From Stenotrophomonas maltophilia (lineage in GTDB: Bacteria; Pseudomonadota; Gammaproteobacteria; Xanthomonadales; Xanthomonadaceae), in contig NZ_CP106759.1 of NCBI RefSeq assembly GCF_025642255.1, positions 1,763,501 through 1,827,500 of the forward strand: a stretch of 64,000 bases of DNA, written 5' to 3'. Position numbers and translations under genes: made by a program. This document shows, one piece after another, positions 54,010-64,000 of the stretch. How positions within the stretch are numbered: position 1 is the first letter of the stretch; each line of letters opens with the position of its first letter. Below the pieces are notes generated by a model. The model did no database searches. It worked only from the letters and a program-made list of their open reading frames with translations, and was not told the DNA's origin.

Positions 54010-54903
54010 TCAGACGGCCGCGAGGGCCTGGCCGGTGCGGCTGGCGGTCGCACGCCCGAGCAGGCCGGCCAGCCAACGACCGGTTTCCGCCAGCGCCGGC
54101 AGGTCCACCCCGCTGTCCAGGCCAAGGCCCTGCAGCAGATAGACCACGTCCTCGCTGGCGACGTTGCCGCTGGCGCCTTTCGCGTAAGGGCAGCCGCCCG
54201 CGCCGGAGACGGCGCTGTCGACCACGCGCACGCCTTCTTCCAGGCAGGTGGCGATGTTGGCAATGGCCTGCCCGTAGGTGTCATGGAAGTGCACGGCCAG
54301 CGCGCTCATCGGGATCTCCGTGGCGACTGCCTGCAGCATCGCCCGCGCCTTGCGCGGCGTGCCGACGCCGATCGTGTCGCCCAGCGAGATCTCATAGCAG
54401 CCCATCTGGTGCAGGGCGCGCGCCACCCGCACCACATCGGCCAGGGGGACCTCGCCCTGGTAGGGACACCCCAGCACGGTGGAGACATAGCCGCGTACCC
54501 GTACGCCATCGGCGGCGGCGCGGCGCAGGATCGGCTCGAAGCGGGCCAGCGACTCGTCGATGCCGGCGTTGGTGTTGGTGCGGTTGAACGCCTCGGAGGC
54601 GGCCGTGAACACCGCCACTTCCTCCACGCCGACCGCGAGCGCCCGCTCGTAGCCCTGTTCATTCGGTACCAGCACTGGATAGTGGATGCCGGGCCGGCGC
54701 TGGATGCCGGCATAGACCTCAGCGGCATCCGCCAGCTGCGGCACCCACTTCGGGCTGACGAAACTGGTCGCTTCGATGCTGCGCAGGCCGGTGGCCGACA
54801 GGCGGTTGATCAGCTCGATCTTGTCGGCCGTAGAGACCGGTTGCTTTTCGTTCTGCAGCCCGTCCCGCGGGCCGACCTCGACGATGCGGACGTAGTCGCT
54901 CAT
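54010..54903 (-). CDS. mvaB: Hydroxymethylglutaryl-CoA lyase
   Basis: Cleaves 3-hydroxy-3-methylglutaryl-CoA to acetoacetate and acetyl-CoA, the last step of leucine degradation. The 297-residue TIM barrel has VEVGPRDGLQNEKQP (metal Asp and active Arg), EATSFVSPKWVPQL, AVFTAASEAFNRTNTN, GDTIGVGTP, the metal HFHDTYG, and the catalytic Cys in SGAGGCPYAKGASGN. All are family hallmarks. It overlaps the VOC gene by 4 bp and is the last of a trio with the enoyl-CoA hydratase, equivalent to liuE of pseudomonads. Confidence 0.95.
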   Translation of the reverse strand: MSDYVRIVEVGPRDGLQNEKQPVSTADKIELINRLSATGLRSIEATSFVSPKWVPQLADAAEVYAGIQRRPGIHYPVLVPNEQGYERALAVGVEEVAVFTAASEAFNRTNTNAGIDESLARFEPILRRAAADGVRVRGYVSTVLGCPYQGEVPLADVVRVARALHQMGCYEISLGDTIGVGTPRKARAMLQAVATEIPMSALAVHFHDTYGQAIANIATCLEEGVRVVDSAVSGAGGCPYAKGASGNVASEDVVYLLQGLGLDSGVDLPALAETGRWLAGLLGRATASRTGQALAAV

Positions 54904-55301
54904 GCCTCCGTCTCCGCAGCGGGGCGCTGGCAGACCGCCTCGATGTTGTTGCCGTCCGGGTCGAGCACGAAGGCGGCGTAGTAGTTCGGGTGATACCAGG
55001 GACGTACGCCGGGAGCACCATTGTCGCGTCCTCCGGCGGCCAGGGCGGCGGCATGGAACGCGTCCACCTGCGCGCGGTCGGTACAGGCGAAGGCGACGTG
55101 CACGCCATGGCTGACGCTGCCGCCATTGCCGATCCAGAAGAACGGCTTGCCATCGCGGCCGAAGCCGACCTGGTCATGGGTGCCGGTCTGCTCCGCGGTG
55201 ACTTCCATCACCACGCCGATCTGCAGTGGGGCCAGTGCCTGGCTGAAGAACGCCCTGCTGCGCGCCAGGTTGGCGCTGGTCAAACCAAGATGATCGAGCA
55301 T
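54900..55301 (-). CDS. VOC superfamily (glyoxalase-like) protein
   Basis: A 133-residue protein of the vicinal oxygen chelate fold: HLGLTSANLARSRAFFSQAL (first metal His), FWIGNGGSV, GVHVAFACTDRAQVDAFHA (second His), and YHPNYYAAFVLDPDGNNIEAV (Glu ligand). ATG at 55301 is favoured, with GGAGG 7 bp upstream; the longer start at 55322 lies inside the hydratase gene. It sits between the hydratase and HMG-CoA lyase with 2-bp and overlapping junctions, so it is translated with them. The reaction is unknown; a lactoylglutathione-lyase-like or repair role is possible. Confidence 0.82.
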   Translation of the reverse strand: MLDHLGLTSANLARSRAFFSQALAPLQIGVVMEVTAEQTGTHDQVGFGRDGKPFFWIGNGGSVSHGVHVAFACTDRAQVDAFHAAALAAGGRDNGAPGVRPWYHPNYYAAFVLDPDGNNIEAVCQRPAAETEA

Positions 55302-55303
55302 GT

Positions 55304-56092
55304 TCAGGCCTCCGTGACCCAATGGGGGGCGCGCTTGTCGAGGAAGGCGCCCAGGCCTTCCTGACCCTCGGCCGAGACCCGCAGGCGCGCGATCAGGGCG
55401 GCATTGTCGCGGTCGAGCGCATCGCGGTCATGGCTGTCACGGACCTGCCGGACCAGGCGCTTGGCCGACGCTGAGGCGATCGGGCCGGCCTTGTCGAGCA
55501 GGGCCAGCTGGCGCTGCACCGCCTCGTCCAGCCGCTCCGGTTCCACCAGCTGGTGCACCAGGCCGATGCGCAGCGCGGTGTCGGCGTCGAAGTGCTCGCC
55601 GGTCGCGAACCAGCGGCGGGCCTGACGCGGCCCGATCGCCTCGATCACGTACGGTGAGATCACGGCCGGCAGCAGGCCAAGGCGGCTTTCGGTCAGGCCG
55701 AACCGGGCGCTGGTGCTGGCGATGGCGATGTCGCAGCAGGCGACCAGGCCGACACCCCCGCCGAAGGCGGCACCGTGGACCCGGGCCAGGGTCGGCTTGG
55801 GCAGTTCGTCCAGGGTGCGCATCAGGCGCGCCAGGGCCAGAGAATCCTCGCGGTTGTCAGCCTCGCTGGCGGCGGCCATGCCCCGCATCCACTGCAGGTC
55901 GGCACCGGCCGAGAAGGATGCGCCGTGGCCGGCCACCACCACCGCGCGCACCGCGTCTTCCCGCCCGGCCGCCTCCAGCGCGGCGGTCAGCCGGGCGATC
56001 AGGCCGGCATCGAAGGCGTTGTGCAGCTCCGGCCGGTTCAGCCAGAGGGTGAGGACGGCGCCACTGCGCTCGATCTGCAAAGCATCGTTCAT
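55304..56092 (-). CDS. Enoyl-CoA hydratase, probable methylglutaconyl-CoA hydratase
   Basis: A crotonase-family protein of 262 residues. Oxyanion-hole stretches are AGHGASFSAGADLQWMRGM and VHGAAFGGGVGLVACCDIAIA; the second catalytic Glu lies in FGLTESRLGLLPAVISPYV. The ADLxWMR form and the pairing with HMG-CoA lyase are typical of methylglutaconyl-CoA hydratase (LiuC) of leucine breakdown. Other liu genes (liuA, liuB, liuD, liuR) are not in the window. First gene of the minus-strand trio; a 16-bp palindrome lies just upstream. Confidence 0.87.
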   Translation of the reverse strand: MNDALQIERSGAVLTLWLNRPELHNAFDAGLIARLTAALEAAGREDAVRAVVVAGHGASFSAGADLQWMRGMAAASEADNREDSLALARLMRTLDELPKPTLARVHGAAFGGGVGLVACCDIAIASTSARFGLTESRLGLLPAVISPYVIEAIGPRQARRWFATGEHFDADTALRIGLVHQLVEPERLDEAVQRQLALLDKAGPIASASAKRLVRQVRDSHDRDALDRDNAALIARLRVSAEGQEGLGAFLDKRAPHWVTEA

Positions 56093-56108
56093 GGGATTCC
56101 AGGGTCAC

Positions 56109-56124
56109 TCCATACCTGTATGGA
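56109..56124 (-). promoter_or_regulatory. 16-bp palindrome at the hydratase promoter
   Basis: TCCATAC-CT-GTATGGA, perfect 7-bp arms, lies 17 bp before the hydratase ATG. It directly adjoins a minus-strand -10 box TATGAT (56129-56124), so a bound protein would cover the start point. The binding protein is unknown; no regulator gene is adjacent. Confidence 0.55.
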
Positions 56125-56170
56125 TCATAGCGGGCCATTGGTCATGGGCCATGACGCGACGCGGGAATGT

Positions 56171-56191
56171 TAGAATCGAGAACCATTTACA
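56171..56191 (+). promoter_or_regulatory. feoAB promoter region with weak Fur-box-like sequence
   Basis: A good -10 TAGAAT (56171-56176) lies 35 bp before the feoA ATG. Just after it, CGAGAACCATTTACA (56177-56191) matches 9 of 15 positions of the TGATAAT-N-ATTATCA Fur consensus. Iron repression by Fur is expected for feo genes, but this site is weak. Confidence 0.4.
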
Positions 56192-56211
56192 TCCAGCAGA
56201 GAACAGGCTAG

Positions 56212-56466
56212 ATGACGCTGTCCGAACTGCCCCTGCATACCTCGGCCGTGGTCGACTCCGTGCAGGACCTGCATGCCAACGATGCCATTGCCCGCCGCCT
56301 GCGCGAGCTGGGCTTCGTCAAGGGCGAGGAGGTCCGCCTGGTGGCCAAGGGCCCACTGGGGGGAGAGCCGTTGCTGGTGCAGGTCGGGTTCACCCGTTTC
56401 GCACTGCGTATCAGTGAAGCCAAGCGCGTCGTGATCGACGCTGCCAGCCAGGAAAGACGTGCATGA
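56212..56466 (+). CDS. feoA: Ferrous iron transport protein A
   Basis: A small cytoplasmic SH3-like protein of 84 residues that assists FeoB: MTLSELPLHTSAVVDSVQ, DAIARRLRELGFVKGEEVRL, KGPLGGEPLLVQVGFTRFAL, RISEAKRVVI. This strand pattern is diagnostic. It overlaps feoB by 4 bp (ATGA). Confidence 0.95.
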   Translation: MTLSELPLHTSAVVDSVQDLHANDAIARRLRELGFVKGEEVRLVAKGPLGGEPLLVQVGFTRFALRISEAKRVVIDAASQERRA

Positions 56467-58325
56467 CCGCATCCGCCACTGCCGCCCCCCTGCGCATCGC
56501 GCTGGTCGGTAACCCGAACAGCGGCAAGACCGCCCTGTTCAACCAGCTGACCGGCAGCCGGCAGAAGGTCGCCAATTACACCGGCGTGACCGTCGAGCGC
56601 AAGGAAGGACGCCTGCGCGCACCCTCCGGCCGCGAGTTCGCCGTGCTTGACCTGCCGGGTGCGTACAGCCTGCACCCGGCGAGCCTGGACGAGGCGATCA
56701 CCCGCGACCTGTGCCGGGGCTTCTATCCGGGCGAGGCCGCGCCGGACGTGCTGCTGTGCGTGATCGATGCCACCAACCTGCGCCTGCACCTGCGCTTCGC
56801 ACTGGAACTGCGCGAGTTGGGCAAACCGATGGTGGTGGCGCTGAACATGGTGGATGCGGCCGAGCGCCGTGGCATCCAACTGGACGTGGCAGCGCTGGAG
56901 CGCGAGCTGGGCGTGCCGGTGGTCGAGACCGTGGCGGTACGCAAGCAGGGCGCGCGTGCGCTGGTCGAGCGCCTGGACCGCATGGTGCCGCACCTGGATG
57001 CGCCGATGCCGCCGGCCGAGGACGGCATCGACTACCACGCCCGGGTACGTGACATCCTGGCGGTGGCCGTGCGCATGCCGGCACGCACCGCGAAGATCGA
57101 CGACACGCTTGACCGCTGGCTGCTGCATCCGGTGTTCGGACTGGTGACGCTGGTCGTGGTGATGTTCCTGATCTTCCAGGCGGTGTTCGCCTGGGCGACA
57201 CCGCTGATGGATGGCATCGAGGCCGGCTTCGGCTGGCTGGGCGAGGTGGTCGGTGGCGCGCTGCCGGAGGGGCCGCTGACCAGCCTGCTGACCGACGGCA
57301 TCATCGCCGGCCTGGGAGGCGTGGTGGTGTTCCTGCCGCAGATCCTGATCCTGTTCGCGTTCATCCTCGCGCTGGAAGAGTCCGGCTACCTGCCACGTGC
57401 AGCGTTCCTGCTCGATCGGCTGATGGCCGCGGCCGGCCTGTCGGGGCGTTCGTTCATCCCGCTGCTGTCCAGCTTCGCCTGCGCGGTGCCGGGCATCATG
57501 GCCACCCGCAGCATCCAGGATCCACGCGACCGGCTGGCGACGATCCTGGTGGCGCCGCTGATGACCTGTTCGGCCCGCCTGCCGGTGTATGCCCTGCTGA
57601 TCGCCGCCTTCATTCCCGATGGCAAGGTCGGCATCTTCAACCAGCAGGGCCTGGTGCTGTTCGGACTGTACGTGGCCGGCATCCTCAGCGCGCTGGCGAT
57701 GTCGTGGGTCATGAAGAAGTGGCGCCGCGACAAGAGCGAGCATCCGTTGATGCTGGAGCTGCCCTCGTACCGTATTCCGCATCCGCGTGATCTGGCAGTC
57801 GGCCTGTATGAGCGCGGCATGATCTTCCTGCGGCGCGTGGGCGGCATCATCCTGGCGTTGACCGTGCTGCTGTGGTTCCTGCTGTCGTTCCCCGGTGCGC
57901 CCGCCGACGCCACGCTGCCGGCCATCGATTACAGCTACGCCGGCCGCATCGGCCATGCGATGACCGCGGTTTTCGCCCCGCTGGGTTTCAACTGGCAGAT
58001 CTGCATCGCACTGATTCCGGGCCTGGCCGCGCGTGAAGTGGCGGTTTCCTCGCTGGCGACCGTGTACGCGCTGTCCGCGGCCGACGACGATGCGGCGATC
58101 TCGGCGCTCACGCCAGTGGTGGCCGATGGCTGGTCGCTGGCCACGGGCCTGTCGCTGCTGGTGTGGTTCATCTATGCGCCGATGTGCATCTCCACGCTGG
58201 CCACCATCAAGCGTGAGACCAACTCGTGGAAGAAGATGGGTTTCGCGGCGTTCTACCTGTTCGCAGCGGCCTACGTTGCAGCGCTGATCACCTACCAGGT
58301 GACCGTGGCGCTGGGAGGCGGCTGA
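56463..58325 (+). CDS. feoB: Ferrous iron transporter B
   Basis: Inner-membrane Fe(II) transporter with an N-terminal G domain. G1 is ALVGNPNSGKTALFNQLTG, G2 includes NYTGVTVERK, G3 is DLPGAYSL, and G4 LNMVDAAERRGIQLD. The membrane part from about residue 215 includes two Gate/core repeats and the conserved SFACAVPGIMATR and CSARLPVYALLIAAF. At 620 residues it is shorter than E. coli FeoB (773) but similar to other Xanthomonadaceae forms. A small Cys-tailed protein gene overlaps its stop by one base (TGATG). Confidence 0.96.
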   Translation: MTASATAAPLRIALVGNPNSGKTALFNQLTGSRQKVANYTGVTVERKEGRLRAPSGREFAVLDLPGAYSLHPASLDEAITRDLCRGFYPGEAAPDVLLCVIDATNLRLHLRFALELRELGKPMVVALNMVDAAERRGIQLDVAALERELGVPVVETVAVRKQGARALVERLDRMVPHLDAPMPPAEDGIDYHARVRDILAVAVRMPARTAKIDDTLDRWLLHPVFGLVTLVVVMFLIFQAVFAWATPLMDGIEAGFGWLGEVVGGALPEGPLTSLLTDGIIAGLGGVVVFLPQILILFAFILALEESGYLPRAAFLLDRLMAAAGLSGRSFIPLLSSFACAVPGIMATRSIQDPRDRLATILVAPLMTCSARLPVYALLIAAFIPDGKVGIFNQQGLVLFGLYVAGILSALAMSWVMKKWRRDKSEHPLMLELPSYRIPHPRDLAVGLYERGMIFLRRVGGIILALTVLLWFLLSFPGAPADATLPAIDYSYAGRIGHAMTAVFAPLGFNWQICIALIPGLAAREVAVSSLATVYALSAADDDAAISALTPVVADGWSLATGLSLLVWFIYAPMCISTLATIKRETNSWKKMGFAAFYLFAAAYVAALITYQVTVALGGG

Positions 58326-58579
58326 TGGACGCAGGACTGCTGCTCCAGTACCTGCTCGTTGCGCTGGCCGTGCTGGTCAGCGCGTGGGTCGTACTGAAAA
58401 AGCAGTTCCCCGGCACCGTGCGCAGAATGCGCGGTGCCTTGGCACTGGCGCTGCTCAAGCCCGGCCGCGCCGGCTGGCTGCAGGCGCTGGGCCGCAGGAT
58501 CGCGCCCCCTGTCAGTGGCGGCGGCGGTGCCTGTGGTGGCTGCGACAGCTGCGGGCCGACGCCGCCGAAGCAGCACTGA
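58325..58579 (+). CDS. Small FeoB-associated membrane protein with Cys-rich tail
   Basis: An 84-residue protein with one N-terminal transmembrane helix (LLLQYLLVALAVLVSAWVVL), a basic middle, and the C-terminal GGGGACGGCDSCG with three cysteines. It takes the place that FeoC or the FeoB-associated Cys-rich protein has in other feo operons; similar short proteins of Xanthomonadales are called DUF6587. The cysteines could bind Fe or Fe-S (inference). No helix-turn-helix of a classical FeoC is seen. Overlap with feoB shows coupling. Confidence 0.78.
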   Translation: MDAGLLLQYLLVALAVLVSAWVVLKKQFPGTVRRMRGALALALLKPGRAGWLQALGRRIAPPVSGGGGACGGCDSCGPTPPKQH

Positions 58580-58621
58580 CGATGGCGGGAGAGAGCGGGG
58601 GCTGCTGCGCTCGCCGAAGCC

Positions 58622-59404
58622 TCAATCCCGCACCAGCCCACCGTCCACCACCAGATTCTGGCCGGTGACCGCGCGCGCCCAGGGGCTGGCGAAGAACAGC
58701 GCGGCGTCGGCGAACTCGGCCGGCGTGGTCACGCTGCGCAGTGGCGTGTTGGCGGCGATGTAATCGAACACCGCCTGCGGTGTCGCGGCGCTGGCATCGG
58801 TGCTGCGCAGCAGGCCGCCGGACAGCATGTTGACGGTGATGCCCTGCGGCCCCAGGTCGCCGGCCAGGGTGCGGGTCAGCGAAAGCAGGGCGGCTTTGGC
58901 GGCCGTGTAGTCGTGATAGGGCACCACCGGGTTCTGGAACAGATTGGTGCCGATGTTGATGATGCGGCCGAAACCGCGCGCCTGCATGCCGGGCAGGGCG
59001 GCCTGCACGGTGTTGAGCGCGCCGCGCACGCTGCCTTCGAACTGCGCCTGGAACGCCGGCCAGCCAATGTCGGCGGCGCCGTCGCGCGCATCACCATTGA
59101 AGGAGAAATCGGCCAATGCGTTGTTGACCACGGTGGTCACGCCCTGGCCGAAATGCGCCAGCGCCTGCTGCAGCAGTGCCCCGATCTGGCCCCGGTCGGT
59201 GACGTCGGCGCGGAGCGCGAGTGCCTGCCCGCCCAGCTCCACCGCCAATGCACGTGCGGCCGCCTCGCTGCGGTGATAGTTGATGATGACCCGGGCACCC
59301 TGCGCGGCGAATGCGCGGGCGATATGCTGGCCAAGGCCGCGGCCAGCGCCGGTGACCAGTACCAGCTGTTCGCTGATCTGCATGGGAAATGCGGTCCATT
59401 GCAT
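58622..59404 (-). CDS. SDR family oxidoreductase (FabG-like)
   Basis: A classical SDR of 260 residues: VLVTGAGRGLGQHIARAF, VVNNALADFSF (NNA instead of NNAG), active Ser in NIGTNLFQNPVVPYHDYTAAK where the Tyr and Lys of YxxxK are present (YTAAK), and LSGGLLRSTDASAATP. It is annotated in related genomes as 3-oxoacyl-ACP reductase, but the usual Ser before the Tyr is Thr or Asn here and the substrate is unclear. ATG 59404 has AGGA upstream; MQISEQL at 59383 is the shorter choice. It stands alone, convergent with the feo operon. Confidence 0.82.
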   Translation of the reverse strand: MQWTAFPMQISEQLVLVTGAGRGLGQHIARAFAAQGARVIINYHRSEAAARALAVELGGQALALRADVTDRGQIGALLQQALAHFGQGVTTVVNNALADFSFNGDARDGAADIGWPAFQAQFEGSVRGALNTVQAALPGMQARGFGRIINIGTNLFQNPVVPYHDYTAAKAALLSLTRTLAGDLGPQGITVNMLSGGLLRSTDASAATPQAVFDYIAANTPLRSVTTPAEFADAALFFASPWARAVTGQNLVVDGGLVRD

Positions 59405-59472
59405 GAAGAGTCCTGCAGCGTAGCAGCGATGATGCTTGCCGGACCGGGCATGCTGCCGCTAGCCTGCGGGGC

Positions 59473-60204
59473 ATGAACCAGACTCCCCTGCGATTGCTCA
59501 TTCACGGCGCTTCCGGGCGCATGGGCCAGGCCCTGCTGCGGCTGGCCGCCGATCATCCCGAAACCCTGCAGATCGTGGCGGCGGTGACCGGCCGCGCGCC
59601 GGCCCAGCGGGTGGTCGACGGAGTGCCGTTCTTTGCCGCCAGCGAGCTGGCAGGGGCGCCGGCATTCGATGTGGCCATCGACTTCAGCCTGCCGGAAGGC
59701 TTCGATGCGATGCTGGCCCTGTGCGTTGAACGCGGCGCAGGCCTGGTCTCGGGTACCACCGGCATCTCCAGTGCGCAGCGCCAGGCGCTGGACGCCGCCG
59801 CGGCGCGCATTCCGCTGGTGTGGGCTTCGAACTTCAGCCTCGGTGTCGCGGTGCTGGACGAGCTGGTCGAGCGCGCTGCGCAGGCCCTGTCGGGCTGGGA
59901 CTGCGACATTGTGGAATCGCACCATACGCAGAAGAAGGATGCGCCCTCGGGAACGGCACTGACCCTGGGCGCAGCCGCGCAGCGGGGTGGGGCGGATCCG
60001 CAGTACGCCAGCCTGCGGGCCGGCGATATCGTGGGTGAGCATCTGGTGCAGTTCACCGGCCTGGGCGAGCGCATCGAACTGGTCCACCGGGCGACCAACC
60101 GCGACATCTTCGCCCGCGGTGCGCTGTTCGCCGCACGCCAGCTGCAGGGGCGGGCGCCCGGGAGCTACCGGGTGCGCGACCTGCTGGACACCCCGGCGGA
60201 CTGA
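59473..60204 (+). CDS. dapB: 4-hydroxy-tetrahydrodipicolinate reductase
   Basis: Reduces hydroxy-tetrahydrodipicolinate in lysine and meso-diaminopimelate synthesis. The 243 residues have the Rossmann start IHGASGRMGQALLRL, SGTTGISSAQ, WASNFSLGVAVLDEL, and the catalytic VESHHTQKKDAPSGTAL with the His and Lys. Length is near that of other DapBs (about 240-270). Two hairpin repeats follow directly. dapB upstream of carAB is also the order in pseudomonads. Confidence 0.96.
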   Translation: MNQTPLRLLIHGASGRMGQALLRLAADHPETLQIVAAVTGRAPAQRVVDGVPFFAASELAGAPAFDVAIDFSLPEGFDAMLALCVERGAGLVSGTTGISSAQRQALDAAAARIPLVWASNFSLGVAVLDELVERAAQALSGWDCDIVESHHTQKKDAPSGTALTLGAAAQRGGADPQYASLRAGDIVGEHLVQFTGLGERIELVHRATNRDIFARGALFAARQLQGRAPGSYRVRDLLDTPAD

Positions 60205-60209
60205 TTCAC

Positions 60210-60248
60210 GGGGTCAGATCCCTTTCCCACGGAAAGGGATCTGACCCC
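60210..60248. repeat. Palindromic repeat copy 1 after dapB
   Basis: A perfect 18-bp stem (60210-60227 with 60231-60248; arm starts GGGGTCAGATCCC) with loop CAC begins 5 bp after the dapB stop. No separate T-run is needed as the arm ends in T on its upper part; it may end the dapB transcript. It is followed by a second, diverged copy. Confidence 0.8.
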
Positions 60249-60259
60249 TCGCCGCGATT

Positions 60260-60301
60260 GGGATCAGAGCCCTTTTCCCGCATGAAAAGGGATCCGACCC
60301 C
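60260..60301. repeat. Palindromic repeat copy 2, diverged
   Basis: Arms 60260-60276 and 60285-60301 (17 bp, three mismatches or wobbles; arm ends AGCCCTTTT) around an 8-base loop. The same GGGGTC-GATCCCTTTT theme as copy 1. The rest of the 326-bp gap up to carA contains the promoter and leader but no gene. Confidence 0.75.
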
Positions 60302-60398
60302 GGCCATCGCGCTTTGCACACGCGGGCGTATTGAAATGAATACGCAGTCGCCTGTTCATGAAACGATTCAACCGCTGGCGCGAGCGCTCCGGCAGCGC

Positions 60399-60463
60399 TA
60401 CAATTCGCACTCGCCGAATCACCAAAGCCGGACCGGTCCTGAACCGTACGTCCGCGCTTTTTT
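60399..60463 (+). promoter_or_regulatory. carA promoter and attenuator-like leader hairpin
   Basis: TACAAT (60399-60404) is a good -10, with a poor -35 (TGGCGC, 60376-60381). About 20 bases downstream of the expected start point is a bulged hairpin: CGGAC-CGGT (60429-60437), loop CCTGA, ACCG (60443-60446), bulge TAC, GTCCG (60450-60454), then CGC and six T (60458-60463). This looks like an intrinsic terminator 67 bp before the carA start and suggests control by premature termination. Confidence 0.55.
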
Positions 60464-60530
60464 GCAACCGGATTTCCGTGAAGCACAGGCGTGACTTCGG
60501 CACCCCCTCGGTAGCCAAAGTGAGATTTCC

Positions 60531-61658
60531 GTGACCCAAGCCGCAATCCTCGTCCTCGAAGACGGCACCGTATTCGAGGGCGAATCCGTAGGCGCGCCCG
60601 GCCTGTCCGTCGGTGAAGTGGTGTTCAACACCGCCATGACCGGTTACCAGGAAGTGCTGACCGATCCGTCCTACGCCCGGCAGATGGTCACGCTGACCTA
60701 TCCGCATATTGGCAACACCGGCATGACCGACCAGGACGACGAAGCCTCCAAGGTGTGGTCGGCCGGACTGATCGTGCGCGATGTGCCGCGCCGCCCCAGC
60801 AACTGGCGCAGCCAGGTGTCGCTGCAGGACTGGCTGATCCAGCGTGGCGTGGTGGCCATCGCTGGCATCGATACCCGCAAGCTCACCCGCATCCTGCGCG
60901 AGAACGGCGCCCAGAACGGTGCGCTGATGGCAGGTGACATCGATGTTGAGAAGGCGCTGGAAGCCGCCCGCAAGTTCCCGGGCCTGAAGGGCATGGATCT
61001 GGCCAAGGTCGTCACTACCGAGAAGACCTATGTCTGGACCGAGGGCCAGCTGGACCTGGATGCCAACGCCTTCGTCAGCGTGCCGGCCCGCTTCAAGGTC
61101 GTGGCCTACGATTTCGGCGTGAAGACCAACATCCTGCGCATGCTGGCCGAACGCGGCTGCGAAGTGACCGTGGTGCCGGCGCAGACCCCGGCGGCTGAAG
61201 TGCTGGCGCTGAAGCCCGACGGTGTCTTCCTGTCCAATGGCCCGGGTGACCCGGAGCCGTGCGATTACGCGATCGCCGCGATCAAGACCTTCATCGACGT
61301 GAAGATTCCGACCTTCGGCATCTGCCTGGGCCACCAGCTGCTGGGCCTGGCCTCGGGCGCGCAGACCGTCAAGATGGGCCATGGCCACCATGGTGCGAAC
61401 CATCCGGTGCAGGACCTGGACAGTGGCCGGGTGATGATCACCTCGCAGAACCATGGTTTCGCGGTCGATGAAGCCACCCTGCCGGCGACGTTGCGCGTGA
61501 CCCACCGGTCGCTGTTCGATGGCACCAACCAGGGCATCGCACGCACCGATGTGCCGGCGTTCTCCTTCCAGGGCCATCCGGAAGCGTCGCCGGGCCCGCA
61601 CGACGTCGGTCCGCTGTTCGACCGTTTCGTAACCCTGATGGAACAGGCCAAGGCGTGA
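60531..61658 (+). CDS. carA: Carbamoyl-phosphate synthase, small (glutaminase) subunit
   Basis: Releases ammonia from glutamine for carbamoyl phosphate used in pyrimidine and arginine synthesis. GTG 60531 has GAGAT at a fitting distance; the 375 residues begin [17 protein letters not shown]. The N-terminal domain contains [17 protein letters not shown]; the class I amidotransferase domain has [15 protein letters not shown], nucleophile Cys in [13 protein letters not shown], and the His-Glu pair in [12 protein letters not shown]. Length agrees with other CarA proteins (about 380). carB follows after 150 bp. Confidence 0.97.
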   Translation: MTQAAILVLEDGTVFEGESVGAPGLSVGEVVFNTAMTGYQEVLTDPSYARQMVTLTYPHIGNTGMTDQDDEASKVWSAGLIVRDVPRRPSNWRSQVSLQDWLIQRGVVAIAGIDTRKLTRILRENGAQNGALMAGDIDVEKALEAARKFPGLKGMDLAKVVTTEKTYVWTEGQLDLDANAFVSVPARFKVVAYDFGVKTNILRMLAERGCEVTVVPAQTPAAEVLALKPDGVFLSNGPGDPEPCDYAIAAIKTFIDVKIPTFGICLGHQLLGLASGAQTVKMGHGHHGANHPVQDLDSGRVMITSQNHGFAVDEATLPATLRVTHRSLFDGTNQGIARTDVPAFSFQGHPEASPGPHDVGPLFDRFVTLMEQAKA

Positions 61659-61808
61659 TCCGCAGGCCACCGGCCACCGGTGGCACCGCGATGGACCGTA
61701 AGCCCCCGCATTGCTGCTGCCTCGCGGCGCGGCGCTGCGAATCGAGATTCCTGATCGACAGCGTGCGATCACTCCCCCTTGTCACGCTGTACTGACTTAG
61801 AGAAGAAA

Positions 61809-64000
<2,192 letters not shown>

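Noticed and set aside
60258..60494. 78-residue open frame between dapB and carA
   Set aside because: It starts inside a palindromic repeat and runs through the carA promoter and leader hairpin; no conserved motif. It is noted only as leader sequence.

Overview
The window looks like chromosomal core sequence of a Stenotrophomonas-type member of the Xanthomonadaceae. The GC content is very high and coding is dense. It contains GTAG-headed palindromes of the SMAG type described from S. maltophilia, TonB-dependent receptors of the Xanthomonas class, and an efflux locus that resembles smeRySy-smeYZ. There is no phage, IS element, CRISPR array, rRNA or tRNA that I can support. Both ends cut a gene: hisS on the left (N-terminal part missing) and carB on the right (C-terminal part missing).

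Layout, left to right. (1) 1-8582: hisS end and terminator, then a compact histidine operon (TrpR-family regulator, hisG-D-C-B-H-A-F-IE) with translational overlaps at every his gene junction. A TrpR-like operator palindrome sits on its promoter. (2) 8707-16554: a secreted metallophosphoesterase, then glucokinase, glycosylasparaginase, cutC and a TonB receptor. (3) 16603-19962: a copper module, copA-cueR with a convergent copZ; copA and copZ each have a CueR-type 19-bp-spacer promoter. (4) 20057-33594: a mannoside/N-glycan utilisation locus. It has a TonB receptor divergent from GH92 mannosidase, LacI regulator, FHS sugar transporter, PfkB kinase, AGE-family isomerase and GH2 beta-mannosidase. 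(5) 33666-35642: methionine salvage (mtnB-mtnD-mtnC). (6) 35643-36188: a gene-free stretch made of two related composite hairpins and a SMAG. (7) 36189-39183: two paralogous APC amino-acid permeases; then a NUDIX protein, serA divergent from a D-2-hydroxyglutarate dehydrogenase-like flavoenzyme, and a DUF2388 plus DUF4105/Lnb-like pair. (8) 45065-51685: two-component system divergent from an RND efflux pair without an outer-membrane gene. (9) 51769-56092: a MliC-type lipoprotein, EF-P-like EfpL, an SDR and a leucine-catabolism trio. (10) 56212-58579: feoA-feoB and a Cys-tailed small membrane protein. (11) 58622-64000: an SDR, dapB, and carA-carB with a long structured leader.

The most coherent system is the glycan one. 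A 14-bp palindrome of the form TTGAATCGATCTAA occurs three times between the divergent TonB receptor and GH92 genes. Related copies lie just upstream of glk and of the second TonB receptor about 10 kb away, and one lies inside the kinase gene. I infer one LacI-family regulon joining two clusters. In it, glycans enter by TonB transport, GH92 and GH2 release mannose, glycosylasparaginase cuts the GlcNAc-Asn core link, and mannose goes to fructose and then to fructose-6-phosphate. The least understood pair is DUF2388 plus the HExxH/DUF4105 protein.
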